From assembly GCA_051208045.1 (NCBI GenBank), contig JBPJFY010000001.1:186001-250000 (forward strand): a stretch of 64,000 bases of DNA. Direction: 5' to 3'. The position numbers were made by a program, and so were the translations under genes. Shown one piece after another: positions 42,073 through 50,692 of this stretch. The stretch is from LZORAL124-50-18 sp051208045 (GTDB taxonomy: Bacteria > Pseudomonadota > Gammaproteobacteria > Pseudomonadales > Oleiphilaceae). The stretch's first letter is position 1. Each line of letters begins with the position of its first letter. The notes beneath the pieces were generated by a model. That model had not been told where the DNA came from, searched no databases, and saw only the letters and a list, made by a program, of their open reading frames with translations.

Positions 42073-42798
42073 TTGAAACTCGCAAAAAACATGATCTGTG
42101 GCACTTTTTTGAAGCGATATAAGCGGTTTATGGTGGACATTGCTCAAGCCGATGGGCAGGAAATCACCGTGCATTGCGCCAACACGGGCTCGATGAAAGG
42201 CTGCCTGGAGGTGGGGGCGCGTGCCTGGTGTTCTGACTCTGAAAACCCGAAGCGCAAATATCGCTATACGCTGGAGTCATTTCAACTGGCCAATGGGGCG
42301 CGCATCTACGTGAATCCGGTGCGTGTGAATGCGCTGGTCAAGGAAGCGCTGGCGGGGCAGGTGATTCCTGCGTTAGCGGGGTATGAAGCGCTGCTGCCGG
42401 AAGTGAAGTATGGCGAAGAAAACAGTCGCATTGACTTTTTGCTGCGGGGGCACGCCAAAGATCGCAGAGATTGTTACGTGGAAGTGAAAAATGTCACCTT
42501 GTATGAGCCCGAGACGTATCGCGCGGGAGTGGGATGCTTCCCTGATGCGGTGAGCACTCGGGGGCAAAAGCACCTGCGTGAATTGCAGGCGATGGTGGCG
42601 GAGGGGCAGCGCGCGGTATTACTCTTTGTGGTCTCGCATACGGCGATTCAAACGGTGTGCCCGGCCGATCATATCGATGCGACCTATGGGCAACTCTTGC
42701 GGGAGGCACAGGCAGCCGGTGTTGAGGTGATGGCCTGGCGATGTGATATCCAGGACCGGGAAGTCAGCCTGTCTGAAGCGGTGCCCTTCCTCGCTTAG
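42073..42798 (+). CDS. sfsA: SfsA family DNA-binding/nuclease-like protein
   Basis: A 241-residue protein with the SfsA features: FLKRYKRFMVD, the VHCANTGSMKGCL segment, SENPKRKY, SRIDFLL, the nuclease-like core YVEVKNVTL and FPDAVSTRGQKHLREL. The start is TTG at 42073 with GAGG eight bases upstream; no ATG is in frame near it. E. coli SfsA was linked to sugar fermentation and binds DNA, but the fold suggests an endonuclease. Here it is divergent from dksA, whereas in E. coli they share a strand. Confidence 0.93.
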   Translation: MKLAKNMICGTFLKRYKRFMVDIAQADGQEITVHCANTGSMKGCLEVGARAWCSDSENPKRKYRYTLESFQLANGARIYVNPVRVNALVKEALAGQVIPALAGYEALLPEVKYGEENSRIDFLLRGHAKDRRDCYVEVKNVTLYEPETYRAGVGCFPDAVSTRGQKHLRELQAMVAEGQRAVLLFVVSHTAIQTVCPADHIDATYGQLLREAQAAGVEVMAWRCDIQDREVSLSEAVPFLA

Positions 42799-42962
42799 CG
42801 GCCTGCTACTGGCGGTTTCAGGTCAGAAAAAGAAAAAAGTAAAAAAATTTGAGGGGGTAGTGCACTTTTTGTCGCTTGGAGTATTAAAGGTGGCTGTCGC
42901 CAGACCCCAATTCGGATGGGTATGGCAGTTCAAGGCGTGAGGTTCAGGGAGTGAATGGTGGC

Positions 42963-43265
42963 ATGAAGTCAATGGAATGGGTCAGTGTTAAGTGTGCAGT
43001 CATCACCTGGATCGTGTTCTGGGTACCAATCAGTCTGCTGTTTCCTTCTGATGGGCATGTACCTCTGGGAGCTTTGTTCTCACCGCTCACCGCCTGGTTT
43101 ATGCCCTTTGGGCCTCATGCCGAAAAGTTGTTCTCATTTGACCTCAAACACATTTATCTGCCCGCGTTGACGTTCTGGCTGGTGACGCTCTTTATTTGGC
43201 TGAGTTGCCGAAAGCGCAATGATGATCTATCGGGACCACTTGATCACCGCTCTGAGATTCATTGA
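42963..43265 (+). CDS. Small hypothetical membrane protein
   Basis: About 100 residues with two hydrophobic segments (VKCAVITWIVFWVPISLLF and YLPALTFWLVTLFIWLS), a short loop between and a charged C-terminus (CRKRNDDLSGPLDHRSE). A GTG four codons upstream (42951) with AGGGA too close is the other start. No family recognised. It stands alone between sfsA and a convergent methyltransferase. Confidence 0.5.
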   Translation: MKSMEWVSVKCAVITWIVFWVPISLLFPSDGHVPLGALFSPLTAWFMPFGPHAEKLFSFDLKHIYLPALTFWLVTLFIWLSCRKRNDDLSGPLDHRSEIH

Positions 43266-43330
43266 AAAGAAAATGAGGTTGGCAACTTCGAATGGTAATA
43301 CGGGCTCTTGTACTCAAATGTGCAGCATTA

Positions 43331-43960
43331 TCAGGTGGGCATGCGTTTTCGAAAAGCGCATTCCCAGGTAACAAATCTTCTTTCCCCTGAGAAACCATAC
43401 CATCCCTTTTTCACTTCTAAAATCTCGAAGTCCGGCTCAACCACATCGCAGATTTCTTTTAGTGTCAGCCTGGGATAGGTGCGTAAGAATGGATCAGCGG
43501 GATCATCCTGATTATCTGCAGATCCAACGGATGTCAGCCAAAGGCCGCTCGCCTTTATCGCTTTGCTCACAGAGGTCACAAAACGCTTTCGTGCTTTCAG
43601 GTTGAAGAAGGAATGAAAGCAGCCTTTATCAAAGACTGCGTCGTATGGTTTGGCCCAATCTTGGTTGGAAGTAATGTCCAGGACGTGGCAATTCAGATCC
43701 ACATTTCGATTATCAGCTAATTTTTTAATTCGATTCACGGCATTAGGCGATATGTCTGATGCGGTCACAGCTATCCCTTTTCCTGCCAAGTGAATTGCGT
43801 CATGACCAAGACCACTGCCCAACTCAAGAACTGTATCTCCGTCTGATAAATAGCTTGATACAAATTGACAAAACCCTTCATGAGGCCGTAACTCCTCCCA
43901 AGGAGGTATACTGTCGCCTGCATAGAGCTCATCCCAATTGACAATAAGTTGATCAGTCAT
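43331..43960 (-). CDS. Class I SAM-dependent methyltransferase
   Basis: A 209-residue single-domain enzyme. The SAM site is VLELGSGLGHDAIHLAGKG, with TASDISPNAV for the acidic ribose-binding residue and AVFDKGCFHSF further on. The family resembles TPMT-like/tellurite-type small methyltransferases. Substrate unknown. It is on the same strand as, and 90 bases after, a LysR gene, with no evident functional link. Confidence 0.85.
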   Translation of the reverse strand: MTDQLIVNWDELYAGDSIPPWEELRPHEGFCQFVSSYLSDGDTVLELGSGLGHDAIHLAGKGIAVTASDISPNAVNRIKKLADNRNVDLNCHVLDITSNQDWAKPYDAVFDKGCFHSFFNLKARKRFVTSVSKAIKASGLWLTSVGSADNQDDPADPFLRTYPRLTLKEICDVVEPDFEILEVKKGWYGFSGERRFVTWECAFRKRMPT

Positions 43961-44050
43961 AATTTGTCTCGAAGAGAATTGTGGCTATTCTGCCTGTACC
44001 TGTTAACACCATGGCCTATCTCTCACCGTAATTCCATTGCGCTGACACGC

Positions 44051-44947
44051 TTATTTCCCAACAATATGGTCGAAAAGAAAATCGATCAAACACCGCACTA
44101 CTGGTTTTTGTGCAGCAGTGGGAGTCCAGACCATATAAATGTTAGAGGCATTGGCTTCGGTCAGGCTGGCGCGCCACTCCGGCAGCACTTCGACCAGGTT
44201 GCCCGCTTGCAGGTCTGCGTCAATAATCCACTGACTCATGAGTGTGATGCCAAGGCCCTCTCTTGCCCAGGCGACCATCGGTTCGCCGCCGCAGGAAGAC
44301 AGTGACCCATTTACCCGGATTTTTTGCTGCCGGGCGTCCTGCTGAAAGTACCAGAACGTGTGCTGTCGTTGCCGGTGGAAGGTCAGGCAATTGTGGCGTT
44401 TTAAGTCTTCCGGGTGCCGGATTTCCGGGTGTTGCGCTAAATAGCTTGGTGATGCCACCAGCCGGGTACGGTCTCGAAGCAGGGGCTTCATGATCAGGTT
44501 GGAGTCTGCCGGCTTACCATACCGTATCGCGAGATCAAAGTGACTTTGGTAGAGGTCGACCACCGTATTGTCCAGACTCAAGGCAGCCCTGGCGTGCGGG
44601 TAAAGCGCACAAAATCTGGGCAGCAGCGGAGCGATTTTCTGACGACCGAAGGAATCCAGCACGCTAACGGCGACAGTGCCACGTACTTCCGTACAGCCTT
44701 GTTTCACGGACTGCTTGGCCTCATGGATCGCTGAAAGAATGTCGAGACTTTGTTGATAAAAGCTCTGACCCGCCAGCGTCAGCTCCAGACGTCGGGTGGA
44801 TCGACTAAACAGCGGTGTACCCAGCTCCTGTTCCAGTTTGTCAATCTGGCGCGCCACGGAAGAGGCATTTTTGCTCAGGCGTTTGCTGGCATTACTGAAA
44901 GAGCCGGTTTCCACGACTTGAACAAAGTGTTGCATGGCTTCAATCAT
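44051..44947 (-). CDS. LysR family transcriptional regulator
   Basis: A 298-residue LysR protein. ATG 44947 has GGGAG upstream; a 28-residue longer frame is unsupported. The winged helix is at residues 1-60 (MQHFVQVVETGSFSNASKRL, LEQELGTPLFSRSTRRLELT) and the effector domain covers ~90-290. It is divergent from a nitroreductase and a repeated motif lies between, so it very likely regulates that gene and itself. Effector unknown. Confidence 0.93.
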   Translation of the reverse strand: MIEAMQHFVQVVETGSFSNASKRLSKNASSVARQIDKLEQELGTPLFSRSTRRLELTLAGQSFYQQSLDILSAIHEAKQSVKQGCTEVRGTVAVSVLDSFGRQKIAPLLPRFCALYPHARAALSLDNTVVDLYQSHFDLAIRYGKPADSNLIMKPLLRDRTRLVASPSYLAQHPEIRHPEDLKRHNCLTFHRQRQHTFWYFQQDARQQKIRVNGSLSSCGGEPMVAWAREGLGITLMSQWIIDADLQAGNLVEVLPEWRASLTEANASNIYMVWTPTAAQKPVVRCLIDFLFDHIVGK

Positions 44948-45003
44948 GCCCGGTCTCCCATTGCCTGATGCCTGTGTAAAACCGCAGTATAACGTACTGT
45001 TGA

Positions 45004-45056
45004 TGCAATTTATGCAAAAATAGTTTTGCAATCGAGTTTATTTTTGCAATTTATGC
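45004..45056. promoter_or_regulatory. Operator-like repeats between LysR and nitroreductase genes
   Basis: The 12-mer TGCAATTTATGC occurs twice as an exact direct repeat (45004-45015 and 45045-45056), 41 bases apart or about four helical turns. Between them TGCAAAA (45013-45019) and TTTTGCA (45024-45030) form an inverted repeat. This layout fits cooperative binding of a dimeric LysR-type regulator over the divergent promoters. Confidence 0.6.
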
Positions 45057-45102
45057 GTTGTGTGAAGATGTACATCACATTGACCACTCTTGGAGAATCA
45101 TC

Positions 45103-45708
45103 ATGCAATTAGAGCAAGCCATCAGCGAGCGCCGTTCAGTCAAAGCCTATCAGCCTGATCACAAGCTGACGCCCTTGGAACTGGAAACCCTTTTGAATCA
45201 GGCGATTCTGGCGCCGTCTTCTTTCAATATTCAGCATTGGCGATTTGTGCGAGTGACTGATTCAGAACAGCGGCAAGCCATTCGAGCAGCCGCCTGGGAT
45301 CAGGCACAGGTAACCGATGCTGCCGAACTGATCATTATCACCGCGGATGTGGCGGCGTGGCGCAAGCAGCCGGAACGTTACTGGGCCAGTGCAGACGCAG
45401 ATAAGCAGCGCTTGCTCGTAGATATGCTGACGGATTTTTATGAGGGCCGTGAGTGGATTCAGCGGGACGAAGCCATCCGTTCCGGCGCGCTGGCTGCGCA
45501 GAATCTGATGTTGTCCGCCAAAGCAATGGGGTATGACGCGTGTCCGATGATTGGCTTTGATCAGGCGGAGGTCGCGAAGATCATTCAGTTGCCGGAAGAT
45601 CATGTCTTCGTGATGATGGTGACAATCGGTAAAGCGGCGGAGCAGGCCTGGCCGCGGGGCGGGCAACTGCCGCTCGCGGACGTGCTGGTTGAAAACCGGT
45701 TTCAGTAA
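45103..45708 (+). CDS. Nitroreductase family flavoprotein
   Basis: A 201-residue protein starting at ATG 45103 (GGAG upstream). The FMN-binding start SERRSVKAYQPDHKL, APSSFNIQHWRFV and the later GALAAQNLMLSAKAMGYDACPMIGFD are nitroreductase family signs. It is a cytoplasmic NAD(P)H-dependent FMN reductase; physiological substrate unknown (nitro compounds, quinones). Control by the divergent LysR is likely. Confidence 0.93.
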   Translation: MQLEQAISERRSVKAYQPDHKLTPLELETLLNQAILAPSSFNIQHWRFVRVTDSEQRQAIRAAAWDQAQVTDAAELIIITADVAAWRKQPERYWASADADKQRLLVDMLTDFYEGREWIQRDEAIRSGALAAQNLMLSAKAMGYDACPMIGFDQAEVAKIIQLPEDHVFVMMVTIGKAAEQAWPRGGQLPLADVLVENRFQ

Positions 45709-45720
45709 GGTCTAGTGCCC

Positions 45721-46710
45721 CTAGAGATTATTGAGAAGCATTAATTCGGACGGATGTGGTTGCAGATACGCGGAGTTGTCGACAAAGGGCTTCGGGTGGC
45801 GTCGGAAGTGATGCCGCAAGAGGGTAATGGGGACGATGAGGGGCAGTAAACCCTGGCGGTACTGCTCAATGGTATCGACCATTTCCTGCTTGTCTTCACT
45901 GTCGAGGTCGTCTTTGAGAAAGCCTTGCAGGTGTTGCAGGACGTTCACATGGCGTTTGCGCGTGGCGCGTTTTTTGAGTATGCGCATGAATGCCGAGAGA
46001 TACTCTGAGGACACCGTGTCTGCCGGTTGACTTCCCTGGTTGGCCAGCCAAGCCCCCAGCTCACGTGTGGCCGCTTCGTCATGGGCAAGCAATACGTACT
46101 TGAAGCGGGCATGGAATTGCGTGAGCCGATGTTGGGTAACGCCTGCCGCTTCCAGTGCGCGCCACTCCCGATAGGCAAACACCCGTTTCACGAAGTTTTC
46201 CCGCAAGACAGGGTCGCCAAGTCGGCCTTCCTCTTCCACGGGGAGGTTTGGAAAATTGGCCAGCAACCGCTCTGCGTAGAGGCCCACGCCGACTTTTTCT
46301 GGCATCTGTTTCGTGTAGACTTTGACGCGCTCCATACCGCAACTGGGGGAATCTTTTTTAAGAATGTAGCCGCACAATTCCCGTTGCCAGCTGGCCTGTT
46401 CATTCCCGGTGGCGATGAGCCGTTCGGTTACATCATGGCCTTCGGTTTTTGTTCCGACACAGCGAATGTCCCCATCCCTGTTGACCAGTCGTAAAGTTTC
46501 CCGCGGTGTTCCGAGGCCAATGGCCATTTCCGGGCAAAACGGGCGAAACGTGAAGAACTGTCCCAGCGTGCCGGTGATGTAGCTGCTGTGCTTGTGGCCA
46601 GTATCGTATCGGACTTTTTCCCCGAGCAGACAACTGCTTATCCCCACAAGAATCGGTGGATGAGCGGTATCGGATGGATCGATATTGGTGGTGCTGGCAT
46701 TGTCGTGCAT
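45721..46710 (-). CDS. DUF523-DUF1722 fusion protein (TudS-like domain plus YbgA domain)
   Basis: A 329-residue two-domain protein. The N-terminal DUF523 part (about 20-160) has the three cysteines of thiouracil desulfidase TudS: SSCLLGEKVRYD (Cys27), PFCPEM (Cys59) and SPSCGM (Cys124), which hold a [4Fe-4S] cluster in TudS. The C-terminal DUF1722 (about 190-310) is the YbgA domain, with HFHARFKYVLLAH-type sequence and a lysine/arginine-rich segment. In E. coli ybgA is next to the photolyase gene phrB. Here it closes an operon, 4 bases after a Rieske gene that follows an AidB-like gene. Desulfuration or repair-related roles are inference. Confidence 0.85.
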   Translation of the reverse strand: MHDNASTTNIDPSDTAHPPILVGISSCLLGEKVRYDTGHKHSSYITGTLGQFFTFRPFCPEMAIGLGTPRETLRLVNRDGDIRCVGTKTEGHDVTERLIATGNEQASWQRELCGYILKKDSPSCGMERVKVYTKQMPEKVGVGLYAERLLANFPNLPVEEEGRLGDPVLRENFVKRVFAYREWRALEAAGVTQHRLTQFHARFKYVLLAHDEAATRELGAWLANQGSQPADTVSSEYLSAFMRILKKRATRKRHVNVLQHLQGFLKDDLDSEDKQEMVDTIEQYRQGLLPLIVPITLLRHHFRRHPKPFVDNSAYLQPHPSELMLLNNL

Positions 46711-46714
46711 GCGG

Positions 46715-47035
46715 TTAGTCCTGTTTCAGGAAAAGTTTACCGTCGGATTCCACGATGTGAACGGGTGTCAGGACCTGCCCGGCACAGGGGCCTTCGATAC
46801 AGAAGCCGTCTTGCATACGGAACAGGGCACCGTGTGTGGAGCACTGTATGTGCCGCTTGTCCACATCAAGGAAATGATCCGGTTTCCAGTTCAGTTCTAC
46901 GCCCAAATGCGGACATTGGTTCAAATAACCGTAAGCGGTTCCCTGGTGTCGCACCAGGAAGTAGGTGTTTTCCCCTACATCAAAGCTCTTCGCGCTGGCC
47001 TCATCCAGTTGGGCAGTGGCACAAATTTCAATCAT
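46715..47035 (-). CDS. Small Rieske [2Fe-2S] protein
   Basis: A 106-residue Rieske domain and nothing more. Ligands are Cys41/His43 (CPHLG) and Cys65/His68 (CSTHG), with a spacing of 21 residues between pairs. It has no membrane anchor and should be a soluble electron carrier like the ferredoxin parts of dioxygenases or NirD. It lies 3 bases after the AidB-like gene and 4 bases before the DUF523/DUF1722 gene, so the three are made together. Electron donor and acceptor unknown; the neighbours are the natural candidates. Confidence 0.9.
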   Translation of the reverse strand: MIEICATAQLDEASAKSFDVGENTYFLVRHQGTAYGYLNQCPHLGVELNWKPDHFLDVDKRHIQCSTHGALFRMQDGFCIEGPCAGQVLTPVHIVESDGKLFLKQD

Positions 47036-47038
47036 AGT

Positions 47039-48712
47039 TCAGCATTCCGGTCGTGCTCGGTCAATAATTTCGGCGCAGTTCACGCCTTTAGGCAGCGTAC
47101 CATAATTGTGTGTGCCGGTTGAAGCCAGACGCGATTGACAGAAGGCATCTGCGATCAGCGTGTTGCCGGTCTGATAGAGCAGGGCGGCCTGAAGTGTCTG
47201 TGCCATATCATCCACCACCGAGCGGGCATGGTATTCCAGGTCGTCGGTGTGTCGAAACCGTTCTTTTAGGGCAATAATGCGCGCATCGAGCACCGGGTGT
47301 GCGCCGCTCGCTTTGGCCAGCTCGCTGAAAAAGACCGCCAGGGTGTCGGGCGTTCTGCCGAGCGCGCGCAGCATATCCAGACATTGCACATTGCCACTGC
47401 CCTCCCAAATGGAATTCACGGGAGACTCGCGAAACAATCGTGGCATCGGGCTGGTTTCCATGACGCCACTGCCGCCAATACATTCCATGGCTTCATAGGC
47501 ATGATTGGGCGTGCGCTTGCAGATCCAGTACTTGCCCACCGCAGTGCCTAACCGCGTAAGATGTTGCTCGCCTTCCTGATTTGGGTTGTCCAGCGCATGG
47601 GCGAAACGCATGCTCAGGGTGATCGCCGCTTCGGCTTCAATGGCGAGGTCGGCTAGCACATTCTGCATCAATGGCTGGTCGATAAGCTTCGCGCCGAAGG
47701 CCGCGCGATGCTGACAATGATGAGTGGCCTGAGACACGGCCTGGCGCATGCCGGCGGATGAGCCAATCATGCAGTCAAACCGGGTGAGTGCCACCATGTC
47801 AATGATGTTTCTTACGCCCTTGCCTTCTTCACCAATCATCCAGGCCAGTGCGCCTCGTAGTTCGGTTTCACAGGAGGCATTGGCAACATTGCCCATTTTT
47901 TGTTTGAGTTGCTGAATCTGCATAGGATTTTTGCTGCCGTCCGGTCGCCAGCGGGGGAGTAAAAAGCAGGATAGTCCGCCTTCAGAGTGCGCCAGGACCA
48001 AAAAGGCGTCGCACATGGGTGCGGATACAAAGTACTTGTGTCCCACCAGCTCATACAGTTGGCCGGGCCCTGGCTGACCGAGGGGGTAGGCGCGGGTCGA
48101 GTTTGCCCGCACATCCGATCCACCCTGCTTTTCCGTCATGGCCATGCCGATGGTCACGGCGGATTTCTGTGTGTGTGGGATGTTGTCTGGCTCGTACCCG
48201 CATGAAGTGACTTTAGGTAACCAGACATCGGCAACGTCTGGTTGTTTGAGGAGAGTGGGTACGGCGGCAAAGGTCATGGTCACCGGGCAGCCGTGAGCGG
48301 CTTCGATTTGTGAGTGCAGGTAGGTTTTTGCGCTGCGTACCACATGCGCGCCGGATTTCGGATCTGTCCAGGGAGAGGAATGCAGCCCATGGGACAGTGC
48401 GGTGTGCATTAACTGGTGGTATGCCGGGTGAAATTTGACCAGATCGATACGGTTGCCGTAGCGGTCGTGGGTTTCCAGTGTGGGCTTGTGTTCATTGGCT
48501 TGAAAGCCAAGATCAATGTACTCGGCGCGACCCAGGTGTTCACCGAATTCGGTCAGTGATGCGTTGCCCCAGGCACCACCATAGTGTTCGACCAGTTTCT
48601 GAAGGGGACGGTCTTGTTGGTACAGATTGTAGTTTTGCAGCGGGCGGGCGACGTTTTCAATGGTGTGTGTGGTGGCGAGAAAGCGTTCGCTGGGTGTCAA
48701 AGCCGGATTCAT
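47039..48712 (-). CDS. AidB-like acyl-CoA dehydrogenase family flavoprotein
   Basis: A 557-residue protein (E. coli AidB 541). AidB features: MTFAAVPTLLKQP, GMAMTEKQGGSDVRANSTRA, GHKYFVSAPMCDAFLVLA, LKQKMGNVANASCETEL and ECIGGSGVMETSPMPRLFRESPVNSIWEGSGN. AidB binds DNA and FAD and belongs to the adaptive response to alkylation; other members are acyl-CoA dehydrogenases. Start ATG 48712 follows AGGA. It is first of the three structural genes after the TetR gene, across a stable hairpin. In this genome it may be an acyl-CoA dehydrogenase (the TetR family member next door is of a kind that often controls lipid use) or a repair protein. Confidence 0.85.
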   Translation of the reverse strand: MNPALTPSERFLATTHTIENVARPLQNYNLYQQDRPLQKLVEHYGGAWGNASLTEFGEHLGRAEYIDLGFQANEHKPTLETHDRYGNRIDLVKFHPAYHQLMHTALSHGLHSSPWTDPKSGAHVVRSAKTYLHSQIEAAHGCPVTMTFAAVPTLLKQPDVADVWLPKVTSCGYEPDNIPHTQKSAVTIGMAMTEKQGGSDVRANSTRAYPLGQPGPGQLYELVGHKYFVSAPMCDAFLVLAHSEGGLSCFLLPRWRPDGSKNPMQIQQLKQKMGNVANASCETELRGALAWMIGEEGKGVRNIIDMVALTRFDCMIGSSAGMRQAVSQATHHCQHRAAFGAKLIDQPLMQNVLADLAIEAEAAITLSMRFAHALDNPNQEGEQHLTRLGTAVGKYWICKRTPNHAYEAMECIGGSGVMETSPMPRLFRESPVNSIWEGSGNVQCLDMLRALGRTPDTLAVFFSELAKASGAHPVLDARIIALKERFRHTDDLEYHARSVVDDMAQTLQAALLYQTGNTLIADAFCQSRLASTGTHNYGTLPKGVNCAEIIDRARPEC

Positions 48713-48733
48713 TGGGCGTCCTCAATTTTAAAG

Positions 48734-48753
48734 GAGCCCGGAATGCCGGGCTC
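48734..48753 (-). terminator. Hairpin between tetR and the AidB-like gene
   Basis: Perfect eight-base arms GAGCCCGG (48734-48741) and CCGGGCTC (48746-48753) with a four-base loop, 15 bases after the TetR stop. Minus-strand flank is CTTTAAAA, so termination would be partial. It may let the operon be set at a different level from its regulator. Confidence 0.5.
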
Positions 48754-48768
48754 AATCGTCTGATATGT

Positions 48769-49422
48769 TCATTTTTTGACAATGGCCTCCAGACAGAAAC
48801 GTTTGATCTCACGGAGCAAGGCTTCTGTATCCAGGGCCAGTGGCGGAGCATCGTTGGGCTCAACCGATCCTTCCCTGGCCAGTACACTGGTTTCTGGCGC
48901 AAGCGGTCCCACCAGAGTTTCCGACATCACGCCCACAAGCGCTGCCGCACTGATGGAGGGCGTCTGCCGGGCAAATTCGCCGTTCGCCACACCTTCTGCC
49001 AATATATGTTCAAATACATCGGCGTAGGCTCTACGGTAGAGCAGCCGTTCCTTTTCTACGGCCGGATCGACCGGCTCGGCGATCAGTGCCCAGGCGATTT
49101 GCCTGCCGCGAATCGCTCGGGAGGCAAAGACTTCGATGCCGCTTTCCAGCCGCTTCAGTGCTGATCCATCGATGTCGACCGCAGATTTCACCTTATCCAC
49201 CTCTTTCTGGGTGGCGGAGCGGAATACTTCGGTGAACAGGTCTTCCTTCGAGGTGAAGTACTTGTAAACCGTGCCGGTCGCGATGCCAGCGCGTGCAGAC
49301 ACGGCGGCGATGGATGCAGACCCAAAGCCGGCTTCAGCCACCTGTTCATAGGCTGCCTGTAAGATACTGGCCCGCAATCTGGCCTTTCTTAAGCGTGTTT
49401 TCTCTGTTTCCCTGTAAGCCAT
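48769..49422 (-). CDS. TetR family transcriptional regulator
   Basis: A 217-residue repressor. The helix-turn-helix is at residues ~17-62 (ILQAAYEQVAEAGFGSAS, VSARAGIATGTVYKYFTSKEDLF). The C-terminal ligand domain contains ALVGVMSETLVGPLAPE. The sequence GTVYKYFTSKEDLF is typical of this group. A palindrome lies 22 bases upstream of its start. It likely controls itself and the AidB-like/Rieske/DUF523 genes behind it. Effector unknown. Confidence 0.92.
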   Translation of the reverse strand: MAYRETEKTRLRKARLRASILQAAYEQVAEAGFGSASIAAVSARAGIATGTVYKYFTSKEDLFTEVFRSATQKEVDKVKSAVDIDGSALKRLESGIEVFASRAIRGRQIAWALIAEPVDPAVEKERLLYRRAYADVFEHILAEGVANGEFARQTPSISAAALVGVMSETLVGPLAPETSVLAREGSVEPNDAPPLALDTEALLREIKRFCLEAIVKK

Positions 49423-49443
49423 GGTGCTCTGTAATTATAAGAA

Positions 49444-49459
49444 GTGAATCATTATTCAC
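49444..49459. promoter_or_regulatory. Palindromic operator upstream of tetR
   Basis: GTGAATCATTATTCAC is a near-perfect palindrome (arms GTGAAT/ATTCAC, four-base centre) 22 bases before the tetR start codon, at the distance expected for an autoregulatory TetR site. Pattern and position only. Confidence 0.6.
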
Positions 49460-49614
49460 GTTATTGTGTCAAGCTTGATTACCTAACCGACTGGCCGGAT
49501 ATGTAAAAACTCGTGAAAAGCGGTCCCATCGTTCCGAGAGCTGTCTATACTGTAACTCACGTTTTTAAATCAATTTTCATACCACCTATATAAAAACAAC
49601 AAACAGGAGGGAGA

Positions 49615-50646
49615 ATGCACTCTCAACTTTTGCGTGAACGTTGTTTACGCTCTTATAGCACACCTGTGAGTAGGACCAAAACCTTGAGTGCCCTGGCACT
49701 GGCAGTTTCCCTGGCCGGTTGTGTGGCCAATCCAACCAAACCTGCGGACTCCGTAGTGGCAATGCCAGCCCCGGACGCCAGCGCGCCTCAGGCAGAGTCA
49801 TCAGCCTCTGTGGCGCCTGATTCGGTGGCTGAACCGTCCGTCGATGCGCAAAGCAAAGAAGACCCTGAGGCAGTTGTCAGCGTGGAAGCTGCGCCGGCCG
49901 TGGATGGGGTGTCCGGCGATGACGCACGTCCTTCGGCGGTGGCACGCGAAAGTGATGTGTCCACGCAGCTATCAACACCGGCACCGGGATCATCCCCGCA
50001 AATGAAACCGTCGACGGAGCGACAAGTGGTCACTCCCGCCAAAGCGCAACCGTCACAGCCTTCAACTAACGCTACCCCGGCAGCCAGCCCCCCGGTCGCC
50101 GAGGCCGCGTTAGCTGCCGATAAAACGACCGCGGAAACTGCCCCGGACAGGGTGGCAGAAGAGCCAACGGTCGTCGCCATGGCTACGCCGGTTACGGAGG
50201 TAGTGACGGATTTGACGATGAGTGCGCTTCCCAAACAATATGGCCCCTGGATTGTGGAAAAGAAGTCTGGAATCGGTCAGGTGAATGCCGTAATATCCAC
50301 GCCCACCTGGCAGATGGGCAGGGGCGACCACAGTTCGCAGATCTGGCTGACCCTGACACCCGATCAATTGCGCGTGAACAGCAGTTCCGATATTGATCTG
50401 GACACCGGAAGCACCGGGATTAAAATCGGTGGCGGCCCGTTGATTCCCTTTACCCGGCTGGAAGGCCAGACGGTTGCGGTGATTGAACAGAATCTGACTG
50501 ATCAACTCCGCCAGGGAGGAAAACTGACCATTTTTTTAGGATTCTGGCCGGAAGAAACGCCGAAAGGCAAGACTCACCAGAGCGATATTTCATTGGATAA
50601 ACTCACCGCCGTGTTACCTGCCTACCTCACATTGGTCGGGCGGTAA
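49615..50646 (+). CDS. Lipoprotein with long Ala/Pro/Ser-rich linker, unknown C-terminal domain
   Basis: A 343-residue protein with an excellent ribosome site (AGGAGGG). The signal peptide ends SLAGC (Cys36), a lipobox. Residues ~38-200 are low-complexity Ala, Pro, Ser, Thr, Glu sequence, probably an extended linker. Residues ~205-343 form a compact domain (LPKQYGPWIVEKKSG, then alternating beta-strand-like segments, PLIPFTRLEGQTVAVIEQN, ending LTLVGR), slightly reminiscent of invasion-associated IalB-like proteins, but I cannot place it. It precedes aguA by 46 bases on the same strand, likely by chance. Anchored probably in the outer membrane. Confidence 0.75.
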   Translation: MHSQLLRERCLRSYSTPVSRTKTLSALALAVSLAGCVANPTKPADSVVAMPAPDASAPQAESSASVAPDSVAEPSVDAQSKEDPEAVVSVEAAPAVDGVSGDDARPSAVARESDVSTQLSTPAPGSSPQMKPSTERQVVTPAKAQPSQPSTNATPAASPPVAEAALAADKTTAETAPDRVAEEPTVVAMATPVTEVVTDLTMSALPKQYGPWIVEKKSGIGQVNAVISTPTWQMGRGDHSSQIWLTLTPDQLRVNSSSDIDLDTGSTGIKIGGGPLIPFTRLEGQTVAVIEQNLTDQLRQGGKLTIFLGFWPEETPKGKTHQSDISLDKLTAVLPAYLTLVGR

Positions 50647-50692
50647 ATTCGCAAGTGCGAACCACTGGCGGCCTGTTAGAGAAGCAAACGCG

